Positions 34,371 to 42,088 of a stretch of DNA of 64,000 bases are shown here, one piece after another. This DNA is from Brevibacillus brevis. Its GTDB lineage: Bacteria; Bacillota; Bacilli; Brevibacillales; Brevibacillaceae. The position numbers and the translations under genes were made by a program. The DNA is taken from assembly GCF_900637055.1 (NCBI RefSeq), contig NZ_LR134338.1:4677001-4741000 (forward strand), read 5' to 3'. Below the pieces are notes generated by a model. The model was not told where the DNA came from, did not search any database, and worked only from the letters and a program-made list of their open reading frames with translations. Position 1 is the first letter of the stretch; each line of letters starts with the position of its first letter.

Positions 34371-34466
34371 ACAGGAATTATAATAATCGCAATCTTACAG
34401 CGTCAACAAAGAGTCGACGGACTCCCGCGTATCATTATACGTGGTTTTTTGTTTTTCATTGAATTG

Positions 34467-36560
34467 TCAATCTGGCAAATTTCCAGATTTCGTCCCTACT
34501 TCATACGAAGGACGTACGTGGTCGTACATCAAATGCAAAACCATTCCTGTAGCAGCATGGTCCAAGTTATGGCAGTGGTCCATCCACATGCCTGGATTGT
34601 CTGCGACAAAAGCGACCTCGTAGGTTTCTCCTGGCAGCACGTTTACTGTATCAGTCAGCCATGGCGTCATAACTTGCTCGCCATTTTTCCTCAACACCGT
34701 CATATGGTGCCCATGGAGATGCATGGGGTGCTCGGCCAGACTTTTATTCACAAAGGTGGTTTTCACCCTTTCCCCTTGTTTGACCACGAACGTTGGGGTA
34801 TGAGGGTAGACCTCTCCATTTATCGTCCAAAGAAAATGAATTTGGCCGTTGTAAAACCCCATCCTGTTGCCAAGTATCATCTTGAATTCACGATCAAATT
34901 CAGTTGCGGAGGTCACCTCATTTTGTGCTGGCTTCCCGTATTGTGATGGATCGAACATGTCTGATTCTGCTTGAAAGCTCGGGTTCGCAGGCGGAGCATC
35001 CGGATAAAAAATCATACTTGGCTTTTTATCATCCTGATAGTCGCCAATTTTAAACAAAACAGGTCTGTCCGGCATCGTAAAGGTGACATCGTATCTTCCA
35101 CCTGATCCCAAACGGAATGCCGTTCGGTCCGATAATCGATCCGGGTCTTGAATCGGTACACCGTCAATGCTCGTGATTTGATAGTCAGTTCCTTGCAGCA
35201 GGTATTTTTGCGATTGATTATGCGTATTGATGATTCTCAGCCTTACTTTTTTACCTGATTGAATTTGCTTCCACTGTGCTTGATCCTCGTACCCAAAAGC
35301 TGTCTTTTTGCCTTGGTCTGTCTCCCATCTATGATTCATGACCGTAAACTCTTCCTCATCAATCTCTGTTTCACTATGAGGGTCGACAATGAGCGAGCCA
35401 AAAAGGCCTTTTACTACTTGCTCTGCAGCTAGCTGGTGAGAGTGGAACCAATACGTACCTGCTTGTTTGGCCTGGAATTTATACGTGAAGCTTTGCCCGG
35501 GTTTGACGACATTTTGGGTCATGCCCGGTACACCGTCCATTGCATTTGGGACATTGTAGCCATGCCAATGAATCGTGACTCCTTTGTCGATATCCTTATT
35601 CATCAATTTGACTTCCACAATATCTCCTTGCCTCACTCGCAGTTCAGGAGCGATTCCTCCATTGTAGGTCCAGGCATCGATTTTGGCCCCGGAAGCAAGG
35701 GTTACCTCTTTCTGCTGTGCAACCAGTTCAAACTTGCTATCTGCCGGAGCAGAAAGGTCTCCTGTGAGTGCTGCCACCTCTACCATATCGGAATGGTTCC
35801 CATGGTTTTGGTGATCGGAGAGCATGGTAGGGACTCCGCCGCCTTCGTCTATCCAATGATGGTTCATCATATCGGAGGCTTCCGGTAATTTGGACGACTG
35901 GATTCCTGCGAGGACATGTACGACCATGACCGTACTGACAACACTGGTGGTTGCGACACACATCAGCCCAAATCGAAGCAGCTCCCTTCCTCTTTTTTGC
36001 TGGGCGAATTCACCTCGACGAACAGCCCTATATTTTCTTTTTAGAAAAAGGAACGGAACGAACAAAATCAACAAGAGCAGGAAAGGGAGTTGGACGAGTT
36101 CATACATGCTGGGCATAACCGGTTGGGCGAAGATGTGACTGAAGACATTCATGACAGATGTTATTGCTGCTGCATAGAACGGGATGACCATGGCAGGATG
36201 CGAGACCTTGGCGAGCGTGTCTACGGATATGCTCTCTTGCTGTGTTGGCGGGATGCTTCGCAGTTTAGGCAGAGCGTACATGGCGACAGGGAGATGACCG
36301 ATCAGCATGACTGGGACGATCACTTTGATGATGCCTTCGACGAAAAGCCAGCCATACCGTACAAACTGACTCATGACCAAGAGGCACCAGATCAGATCGA
36401 CTACAAAGGCAATACAGCTCACCCATACGAGCAAGGTTTTCCTGCTTTTCAGTCTTAGATTGTTTTTCGAAGTGGGGAGCATCGTCACGGTCAAGCTAGC
36501 CCATCCCCATAGCACCGTCATCACGAGAGTTACGATGATACCTGCAATCGTTTCAAACAT
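34467..36560 (-). CDS. Multicopper oxidase with N-terminal multi-helix membrane domain
   Basis: Membrane-anchored copper oxidase of 697 residues. About six helices fill residues 1-220. A Met/His-rich linker follows (MMNHHW, DHQNHGNHSDM; about 233-262), then three-cupredoxin-type sequence with all copper motifs: HWHG, HSH, HPMHLHGH and the T1/trinuclear HCHNLDHAATGM. It should oxidise Cu(I), metals or phenolics outside the membrane. ATG 36560 is 5 bases after the CopD-like gene stop, so they form an operon. A divergent two-component system adjoins. Copper detoxification is inferred. Confidence 0.93.
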   Translation of the reverse strand: MFETIAGIIVTLVMTVLWGWASLTVTMLPTSKNNLRLKSRKTLLVWVSCIAFVVDLIWCLLVMSQFVRYGWLFVEGIIKVIVPVMLIGHLPVAMYALPKLRSIPPTQQESISVDTLAKVSHPAMVIPFYAAAITSVMNVFSHIFAQPVMPSMYELVQLPFLLLLILFVPFLFLKRKYRAVRRGEFAQQKRGRELLRFGLMCVATTSVVSTVMVVHVLAGIQSSKLPEASDMMNHHWIDEGGGVPTMLSDHQNHGNHSDMVEVAALTGDLSAPADSKFELVAQQKEVTLASGAKIDAWTYNGGIAPELRVRQGDIVEVKLMNKDIDKGVTIHWHGYNVPNAMDGVPGMTQNVVKPGQSFTYKFQAKQAGTYWFHSHQLAAEQVVKGLFGSLIVDPHSETEIDEEEFTVMNHRWETDQGKKTAFGYEDQAQWKQIQSGKKVRLRIINTHNQSQKYLLQGTDYQITSIDGVPIQDPDRLSDRTAFRLGSGGRYDVTFTMPDRPVLFKIGDYQDDKKPSMIFYPDAPPANPSFQAESDMFDPSQYGKPAQNEVTSATEFDREFKMILGNRMGFYNGQIHFLWTINGEVYPHTPTFVVKQGERVKTTFVNKSLAEHPMHLHGHHMTVLRKNGEQVMTPWLTDTVNVLPGETYEVAFVADNPGMWMDHCHNLDHAATGMVLHLMYDHVRPSYEVGTKSGNLPD

Positions 36561-36565
36561 AGCAT

Positions 36566-37093
36566 CTATTGCTTTTCATCCCTTTCCCCTCGTTTTTTGA
36601 TTTTACCGAACGGTTTGAGATAGGAGATGGCGGTCATAAAGACAAGTGCCGCGATATTTGCAATTGCACCCCCGAGCAAGGAATAGCTCGTCGTGAGAAA
36701 CCCTCCATCTTTCAGAGCGACGATTCTCATTTGATCCGCCCCTTGAATGAGCTCGGATAACCAGTTGCCCATGAACTTGATCCCAAACAAAATCAAGAAA
36801 ACGGTCAAAATGAGCTTGATGACGATCCAGTAATGTTTGAAGAGCCCCCATTGTGTCCATACGGATAAGGCAATACCGGATACCAAAGCGACCAACGCCG
36901 TGTACCGAATCAAGACCACATCGATCAAATGCATATTGTCCAGTGTGTAATATAGCTGCTCTCCATTGCCAGACTTCAACATGTAAGAGCCGAGTACAAA
37001 CATGCAAATGGCCCCGCCTAGCCAACATACAACCGACAGAACATGAATCGTAATGAGCCATTGCTTTTGTTTGATCGAGAATTTGTATTTCAT
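36566..37093 (-). CDS. CopD-like four-helix membrane protein
   Basis: Integral membrane protein of 175 residues with four helices (about 12-35, 55-75, 85-105, 130-152). HVLSVVCWLGGAICMFVLG with its early histidine and WLGG resembles CopD/DUF2269-type copper or haem membrane proteins. ATG 37093 follows GGGGAGG. It is first in an operon with the multicopper oxidase and divergent from the response-regulator gene. Role in copper import or electron transfer is inferred. Confidence 0.75.
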   Translation of the reverse strand: MKYKFSIKQKQWLITIHVLSVVCWLGGAICMFVLGSYMLKSGNGEQLYYTLDNMHLIDVVLIRYTALVALVSGIALSVWTQWGLFKHYWIVIKLILTVFLILFGIKFMGNWLSELIQGADQMRIVALKDGGFLTTSYSLLGGAIANIAALVFMTAISYLKPFGKIKKRGERDEKQ

Positions 37094-37238
37094 TTTCCCA
37101 TCCTCCCCTTTTGCTGTTGATGCTACCAGCAAAATGTTGCGAACTTATGGTGATGATCTGGAGAGGTTATGATCGCTCTATGTACGCTCCTTACCTGTTG
37201 TATAATAGGGAAAAATTGAAAAAGATAGGGGATTGAGA

Positions 37239-37940
37239 ATGGGGATCAAGGTTTTGATCGTGGAAGATGAGGAGAAGATCTTGTCGCTGATGGAAACCTT
37301 CCTTCAATCGGAAGGTTACGATATCTTTACCGCACAGGACGGAAAAACCGCCGTACAGCTTTTCACCCAAATCAAGCCGGATATCGTCATCCTGGATTGG
37401 ATGCTCCCCCATATGAATGGTCTGGATGTATGCCGGCACTTCAGACAGCTCGGTGAGCCGGGAATTATCATGGTCACGGCCAAAACGGAGGAAACAGATA
37501 AGATCGTCGGCTTGGAAATGGGAGCGGATGATTACTTAACGAAGCCTTTCAGCTTGCGAGAACTATCCGCTCGAATCCGCTCTTTGTTACGAAGAATGAA
37601 CAAGGGTGGAAACAATCACGAGCGGCCTTCTGTCCTCCGAAGAGGCGAACTAACCATTCACGAGGAAAGCTTGCAAGTATTTAAAGGCAATCAAGAACTG
37701 CGGTTAACCCCAACCGAATTCAAACTCCTTCATCTGCTGGCATCAAAGCCTGGTCGGGTATACAGTCGAATGCAATTGCTTCAGCATGCCTTCGAGGAAG
37801 AATTCGTCATCGACGAACGAACGGTTGATTCTCATATAAGCAAGCTGCGCAAGAAAATAGAGGACGATGCCGACCATAACGTGTACATCCAAACGGTTTA
37901 CGGGTTTGGATACCGGTTCGGAGCAAACCATGAAAATTAG
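37239..37940 (+). CDS. OmpR-family response regulator
   Basis: Response regulator of 233 residues. Receiver: VEDEEK acidic pair, phospho-Asp about 53 in ILDWMLP, Lys in LTKPFS. Winged helix ends VYGFGYRFG. ATG 37239 follows AGGGGA; a TTG two codons earlier is possible. Its 3' end overlaps the kinase gene by 11 bases. Divergent from the CopD-like/multicopper oxidase operon, which it may control. A TATAAT box lies at 37201-37206 about 30 bases upstream of the start. Confidence 0.92.
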   Translation: MGIKVLIVEDEEKILSLMETFLQSEGYDIFTAQDGKTAVQLFTQIKPDIVILDWMLPHMNGLDVCRHFRQLGEPGIIMVTAKTEETDKIVGLEMGADDYLTKPFSLRELSARIRSLLRRMNKGGNNHERPSVLRRGELTIHEESLQVFKGNQELRLTPTEFKLLHLLASKPGRVYSRMQLLQHAFEEEFVIDERTVDSHISKLRKKIEDDADHNVYIQTVYGFGYRFGANHEN

Positions 37941-39288
37941 AACGAAGCTGATGCTGTCGATGAGCATTTTAATTGTCTTCATCATGCTCAGCCTACTCGC
38001 TATCACACACATTCAGTTTTACATTGATCGCGATCTTGCTTATTTGGAGGAAAAAGCACTTTTTGATTCGTTGCGAGATGAGTTCGAGCAATACTATGTG
38101 AATCACGGTGAATCCTGGGATGGGATTGGGGTTCAGGCCGGAGCATTCGAGCATAGCCGTGATTTTGTCGAAATTGGATTAGTGATAGAAGATAAGATGC
38201 TTTATCAGCAAGGGAGCTTACATCTTCGTGACCTCCGCGACCAAGGCTATAAATTAACTCTATACGGCCACAACGAGCAAAAAATCGGTCGGCTATATGT
38301 CATGAATGACGCCCAATATAAAACATACGAATTCAAAGCGATGTGGTACAGCATTCTACCTGCCATCGCTCGAGTATCGATCCTCTTCACTTGCCTTGCC
38401 GCTTTGGTCACCATTTTCATTTTGTCGTGGAGGCTGACCAGGCCAATACGTGAGATTATCAAAGGAATCGATTTGATCAAAGGCGGGAAACAAGAGGTTT
38501 CCTTTCCCATCCATAGAAAGGATGAATTCGGGGCGATTTCGAGAGCTTTACAGGAGATGAACGATAGCCTTACAACCCTGGAACGATCCCGAAAACAGTT
38601 GCTATCGGATGTCACCCATGAATTGAAAACGCCGCTCATGATTATTCAGGGGGAGTTGGAGCTCGCCCAAGATACGGGGATTGCTCTTTCCATAGAAAAG
38701 CAATCGTCGCTTCTCGATGAAGTGTTACGGTTAACACGCATGGTGAATGAGGTCTTAAATCTATCCAAGCTGGAGGCTGGAGGCACGAAGCTGTATCCAA
38801 AAACCGAGAATATCGTCATGATTTTGAATCAATTGGTGGAGAAGACCCAATTCTTGGCGGAAGATAAGCACATCCGTCTCACCACCCATATCTCAGAGGA
38901 AGTCATTGAGGTGTCCGTAGAGAAGCAACGTATTCTTCAGGCTCTTTACAATCTCTTGATCAATGCCCTCCATTACACCAACCAAGAGGGCTACGTAAAG
39001 CTGCATATTGACCGGGTGTACAGACAAGACCGCCAGAATGAGTATGTCAGAATCGTGATAGAAGATAACGGAACGGGCATACCCGAAGAGGACCTGCCTC
39101 TTATCTTTAACCGCTTTTACAGAGCTGACCATTCCAGGGCTCGTCCAAGTGGCGGAACCGGCCTTGGGCTCGCGATCGCACAACAAAACATCTTCGTGCA
39201 TCAGGGGTGGATTGAAGTACAAAGCAAGGTGGGGAAAGGTACTGCGTTTTCAGTGTTTTTGCCATCACTTCCTGTTGTCAGTAAGTGA
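37930..39288 (+). CDS. Sensor histidine kinase
   Basis: Kinase of 452 residues: two membrane helices (about 8-28 and 140-165) around an external sensor region, HAMP domain (RLTRPIREIIKGI), H-box VTHELKTPL (His about 230) and HATPase motifs NLLINALHY, DNGTGIP, GGTGLGLAIA. Its start lies within the last codons of the response-regulator gene. With that gene it forms a BaeSR/CusSR-like pair; metal or envelope stress sensing is inferred only from the copper-oxidase neighbours. Confidence 0.92.
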   Translation: MKIRTKLMLSMSILIVFIMLSLLAITHIQFYIDRDLAYLEEKALFDSLRDEFEQYYVNHGESWDGIGVQAGAFEHSRDFVEIGLVIEDKMLYQQGSLHLRDLRDQGYKLTLYGHNEQKIGRLYVMNDAQYKTYEFKAMWYSILPAIARVSILFTCLAALVTIFILSWRLTRPIREIIKGIDLIKGGKQEVSFPIHRKDEFGAISRALQEMNDSLTTLERSRKQLLSDVTHELKTPLMIIQGELELAQDTGIALSIEKQSSLLDEVLRLTRMVNEVLNLSKLEAGGTKLYPKTENIVMILNQLVEKTQFLAEDKHIRLTTHISEEVIEVSVEKQRILQALYNLLINALHYTNQEGYVKLHIDRVYRQDRQNEYVRIVIEDNGTGIPEEDLPLIFNRFYRADHSRARPSGGTGLGLAIAQQNIFVHQGWIEVQSKVGKGTAFSVFLPSLPVVSK

Positions 39289-39304
39289 ACCTGTTTTGAC
39301 AAGC

Positions 39305-39333
39305 AAAAAACACGCCTTGAAGGCGTGTTTTTT
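39305..39333. terminator. Bidirectional terminator between kinase and CoxG-like genes
   Basis: A6 CACGCCTT, one base, AAGGCGTG T6: works in both directions and overlaps the stop codon of the CoxG-like gene. Confidence 0.9.
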
Positions 39334-39778
39334 ACCTGGTAACGGAATGGAGGCGTTTGGCAATAGCTTCCACCAATTCTCTCGTCGTCTTGGGAAGATT
39401 GGATTTCAGAATGGAATTGATCATGGGGCCCTTCACACCATGGGCGGTGATATCGAGACAACCTGTCATTTTTGTCCGCGCCTCCCCCAATGCTTTTGCT
39501 TTGAAGTAGCCATGCCCGGTGAAATTCCCACTGATCCCCGTCAAGGTAAACCTCACCTCGGTCGGAGGCGTCCATTCGGTAATATCCACTTGCAGGCTGA
39601 TCGTTTTCTTCATGATGCCGATATCGCCTGTAAACGTCCAAGCGACACGACGTTCATTGAGTACCTCGTGGCTGATGTAGCCAGGTACCAGTGGAACCCA
39701 ATTCTCCACTATACTCACAAACTGCCATACCGCCCCGATGGGCAGGTTCAGCTCCACATCATGTATTCCTTGAGGCAT
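39332..39778 (-). CDS. CoxG-like SRPBCC-domain protein
   Basis: START/SRPBCC-fold protein of 148 residues in the CoxG family (carbon monoxide dehydrogenase subunit G). N-terminal GIHDVELNLPIGAVWQFV and VPLVPGYISHEVL match the family pattern. CoxG proteins help recruit molybdo-hydroxylases to membranes, but here no such enzyme is adjacent; many Firmicutes carry it as a lone lipid- or ligand-binding protein. Convergent with the kinase gene. Confidence 0.82.
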   Translation of the reverse strand: MPQGIHDVELNLPIGAVWQFVSIVENWVPLVPGYISHEVLNERRVAWTFTGDIGIMKKTISLQVDITEWTPPTEVRFTLTGISGNFTGHGYFKAKALGEARTKMTGCLDITAHGVKGPMINSILKSNLPKTTRELVEAIAKRLHSVTR

Positions 39779-39865
39779 GATTTGCTCATTCCTTCCCCCA
39801 GTGTTCTTTGATATCTTGTTATGTTTATTGTCGGAACACGGGAGATATTTCAGGAATATGGCGAG

Positions 39866-40627
39866 TTAATCCCACCAAAAATACCATACATCCTGTTTCA
39901 ATAAATAATCAGCGTAATGCCCTAACGAAGGAAACTCATCCAAGACATACTGACAAAAGATGAAATGCTCTTGTGCCAGCTTTAGGGCCTCTTGGTAGGT
40001 CTGCGGTCTTGAACCGGCTTGAAAAATCCAAGTATCCTCTGTAACAGCGAGAATCTTGATCCCATACGCCTCCTGCCAGTGCTTTACGATAACGGCCTGG
40101 TAAACGGGTAATGGGCATTCATTGTAGCCGCCCATCGGGACCCACAACGGTGCTTCATAACCAGATGCGAACGGCAATTCCATGACAATCAAGGAATTAT
40201 CCTCTAATCGATCCTGCACCCATTTTTCACTTATTTGAAAGGAGTCCGTCTCTGTTTCACTGAGTTGTTCATTGAGTAGCTCATCTCCTTCCCATATAAG
40301 GGAATATGCCTTATAGATGCCTTCAAAGTTCTTTCCTTCCAAACTTTTCAACTCGGATGCAATGTCTGTATACAAAAGGCGAGATTCCACAATTCGCCGA
40401 AAGGCATCCTCCACAGATAAGCGGTGAACTTCCTCTAGCTGGTTTTGTACATAGCCAGAGAGTGATCCCTCTTCGTCCACCGCTTCTTCTATCATCTCTA
40501 GTATATTATAGCTAGGCAGGACCAAGATGCTGTGCTTATCTACCTTTGTAGCAGGTGCCGAGAAGTCTTCCGCAGCAACCACTTCTATGTCACATTCCTT
40601 TAGGTAATTCGACAACTCTTCTACCAT
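39866..40627 (-). CDS. DUF4253 domain protein
   Basis: Cytosolic protein of 253 residues. The C-terminal ~110 residues carry the DUF4253 pattern: WVPMGGYNECPLP, YQAVIVKHWQEAYG, and the terminal DVWYFWWD. The N-terminal half is unassigned. ATG 40627 follows GAGGTG. DUF4253 proteins are often found as immunity or SUKH-like solitary genes, but no toxin is next to this one. Function unknown. Confidence 0.82.
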   Translation of the reverse strand: MVEELSNYLKECDIEVVAAEDFSAPATKVDKHSILVLPSYNILEMIEEAVDEEGSLSGYVQNQLEEVHRLSVEDAFRRIVESRLLYTDIASELKSLEGKNFEGIYKAYSLIWEGDELLNEQLSETETDSFQISEKWVQDRLEDNSLIVMELPFASGYEAPLWVPMGGYNECPLPVYQAVIVKHWQEAYGIKILAVTEDTWIFQAGSRPQTYQEALKLAQEHFIFCQYVLDEFPSLGHYADYLLKQDVWYFWWD

Positions 40628-40721
40628 CGTCACACCTCTTTTTTCTGTTGTTTTGTTCAAAGCATAGGATTACTCATCTAGTTTACTTCAATTTCCAGAT
40701 ACAGTGAAAATGAACAAAAAG

Positions 40722-40754
40722 CAAAAAGAAAAATGCTTGGATTCCCAAGCATTT
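40722..40754 (-). terminator. Terminator of the siderophore-binding gene
   Basis: AAATGCTTGG / CCAAGCATTT with a 4-base loop, then T-rich sequence on the minus strand. The stop codon of the gene lies inside the stem. Confidence 0.88.
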
Positions 40755-41685
40755 AAGATTTGGCAAGAAACTGTTCCGTAAAGATTTTCAGTAGATATTC
40801 GAGTGTGGTCGGATCACTGTAAGTGGAAGCTTCTTTGTCAATCTCAATGATACGATCTTGTTTGACAGCCGGAATGTTTTTCCATGTCGCAGATTGCAAG
40901 AAATCATTGGTACTACCATTTCTTCTGCTGAGGACGAGATAATCACCAGCGTATTCCGGAATTGCTTCCGTCGACAACTTATAGTAACCAGGACCGAGAA
41001 CGTCCTTTTTTACTTTCTCCGGCATGGTTAAGCCCATCGCTTGATAGAGGATTTCCGTACCACGCGCCCAGTTATTTCCGAAAACATAAAAATCTTTCGT
41101 GTCATACTCGATGACAGATACTGTTGCGTTTTCACCGATTTTCGCTTTAATTTGTTCACCGGCTGTTTTTGCACGGTTCTTGAAATCATCAATCCACGTC
41201 TGGGCTTCCTTTTCCTTGTTCAACAACTTGCCGATCTCCAACTGCTGCGATAAGTAATCCAGTTTGCCCCACGTAAACACGACAGTCGGCGCAATTTTGC
41301 TAAGCTGATCAAGATTTTTCATTTCCGATCCCGCAACAATCAGATCAGGTTTCAGGGCAAGAATTTTTTCCAAATCTGCATCCGATACGACTTCCACGTC
41401 TTTTAATTTTTCTGTAAAAAGCGGATTTTGCTTCGTCCATTGATCTACCCCGACAAGTGTACCCTCCATCGATACAATGTTCGGGGCATTTGTAAGACCG
41501 ATGATTCGTTTCGGTTGTGCCGGAACCTCGACAGGTCCTTTTTCAGATTGGTAAATTACGGTTCCCTCTCTCGTTTCGTTGCCTGCCGCTGGTGTCTCGG
41601 GCTGTGCAGGTTGAGCCTGTTGCGTCCCACAAGCGCCAAGCAAGAGCATGAACATGAGAATGACAGGGATGAATGCTTTTTTCAT
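40753..41685 (-). CDS. Iron-siderophore ABC transporter binding lipoprotein
   Basis: Substrate-binding lipoprotein of 310 residues with lipobox LLGAC (Cys about 19) and an FecB/FhuD-type fold (PF01497): PKRIIGLTNAPNIVSM, LKPDLIVAGSEM, and the late segment VLSRRNGSTNDF. It would deliver ferric siderophore to a permease not encoded in the window. ATG 41685 follows GGAGATC. A 14/15-match Fur box sits about 35 bases upstream, so iron-repressed expression is expected. Confidence 0.92.
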   Translation of the reverse strand: MKKAFIPVILMFMLLLGACGTQQAQPAQPETPAAGNETREGTVIYQSEKGPVEVPAQPKRIIGLTNAPNIVSMEGTLVGVDQWTKQNPLFTEKLKDVEVVSDADLEKILALKPDLIVAGSEMKNLDQLSKIAPTVVFTWGKLDYLSQQLEIGKLLNKEKEAQTWIDDFKNRAKTAGEQIKAKIGENATVSVIEYDTKDFYVFGNNWARGTEILYQAMGLTMPEKVKKDVLGPGYYKLSTEAIPEYAGDYLVLSRRNGSTNDFLQSATWKNIPAVKQDRIIEIDKEASTYSDPTTLEYLLKIFTEQFLAKS

Positions 41686-41720
41686 GGTAAACGATCTCCT
41701 TACTCCTGATACTAATTTTA

Positions 41721-41735
41721 TGATAGTGATTATCA
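41721..41735 (-). promoter_or_regulatory. Fur box of the siderophore-binding gene
   Basis: TGATAGTGATTATCA matches TGATAATNATTATCA at all but one position, directly upstream of the binding-protein gene. Confidence 0.87.
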
Positions 41736-41771
41736 ATCGCAATTATTAACCTACTATAAGTAATTTCTCTT

Positions 41772-41945
41772 CTACTTGTCAATATTGGAAACTTCACGAG
41801 GTTTTGCCTTCGCTATTTTGCGCAGCACATGAAAAAAGAGATAGTTCATCCCTTTTGCTTGATACGTAGTCTGATTGAAGCTCCCGATCAGATATACCTC
41901 CAAGTTGGGAAAATAAAGCATGTAGCTGCTTATCATTCTTGCCAA
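41772..41945 (-). pseudogene. C-terminal relic of a beta-lactamase-family serine hydrolase
   Basis: Open stretch without a start codon that translates as SSYMLYFPNLEVYLIGSFNQ followed by a helix-rich tail (NYLFFHVLRKIAK) and TAG. This resembles the last strands and helix of PF00144 hydrolases. The catalytic domain is absent upstream. The rest of the 41.69-42.09 kb interval holds the Fur box and a hairpin at 41995-42030, and nothing else I can assign. Confidence 0.4.
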
Positions 41946-42088
41946 TCATGAGCATAGGAAGCTTTCGGAAGCAGGCGCGTGGAAAAACAGAATAAATAAG
42001 CTCGATATCGAGTTAAAAATACCGAGCTTTCAACTGCCACTTCTGTCAGGCTTATACATTTGTAGAGTTCTTTCAATAGGCTCTTTCC

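Noticed and set aside
42001..42012. CTCGATATCGAG palindrome
   Set aside because: Part of a weak 7-bp terminator-like stem after the YcdB/SLH gene; no convincing T-run, and short palindromes of this kind arise by chance.
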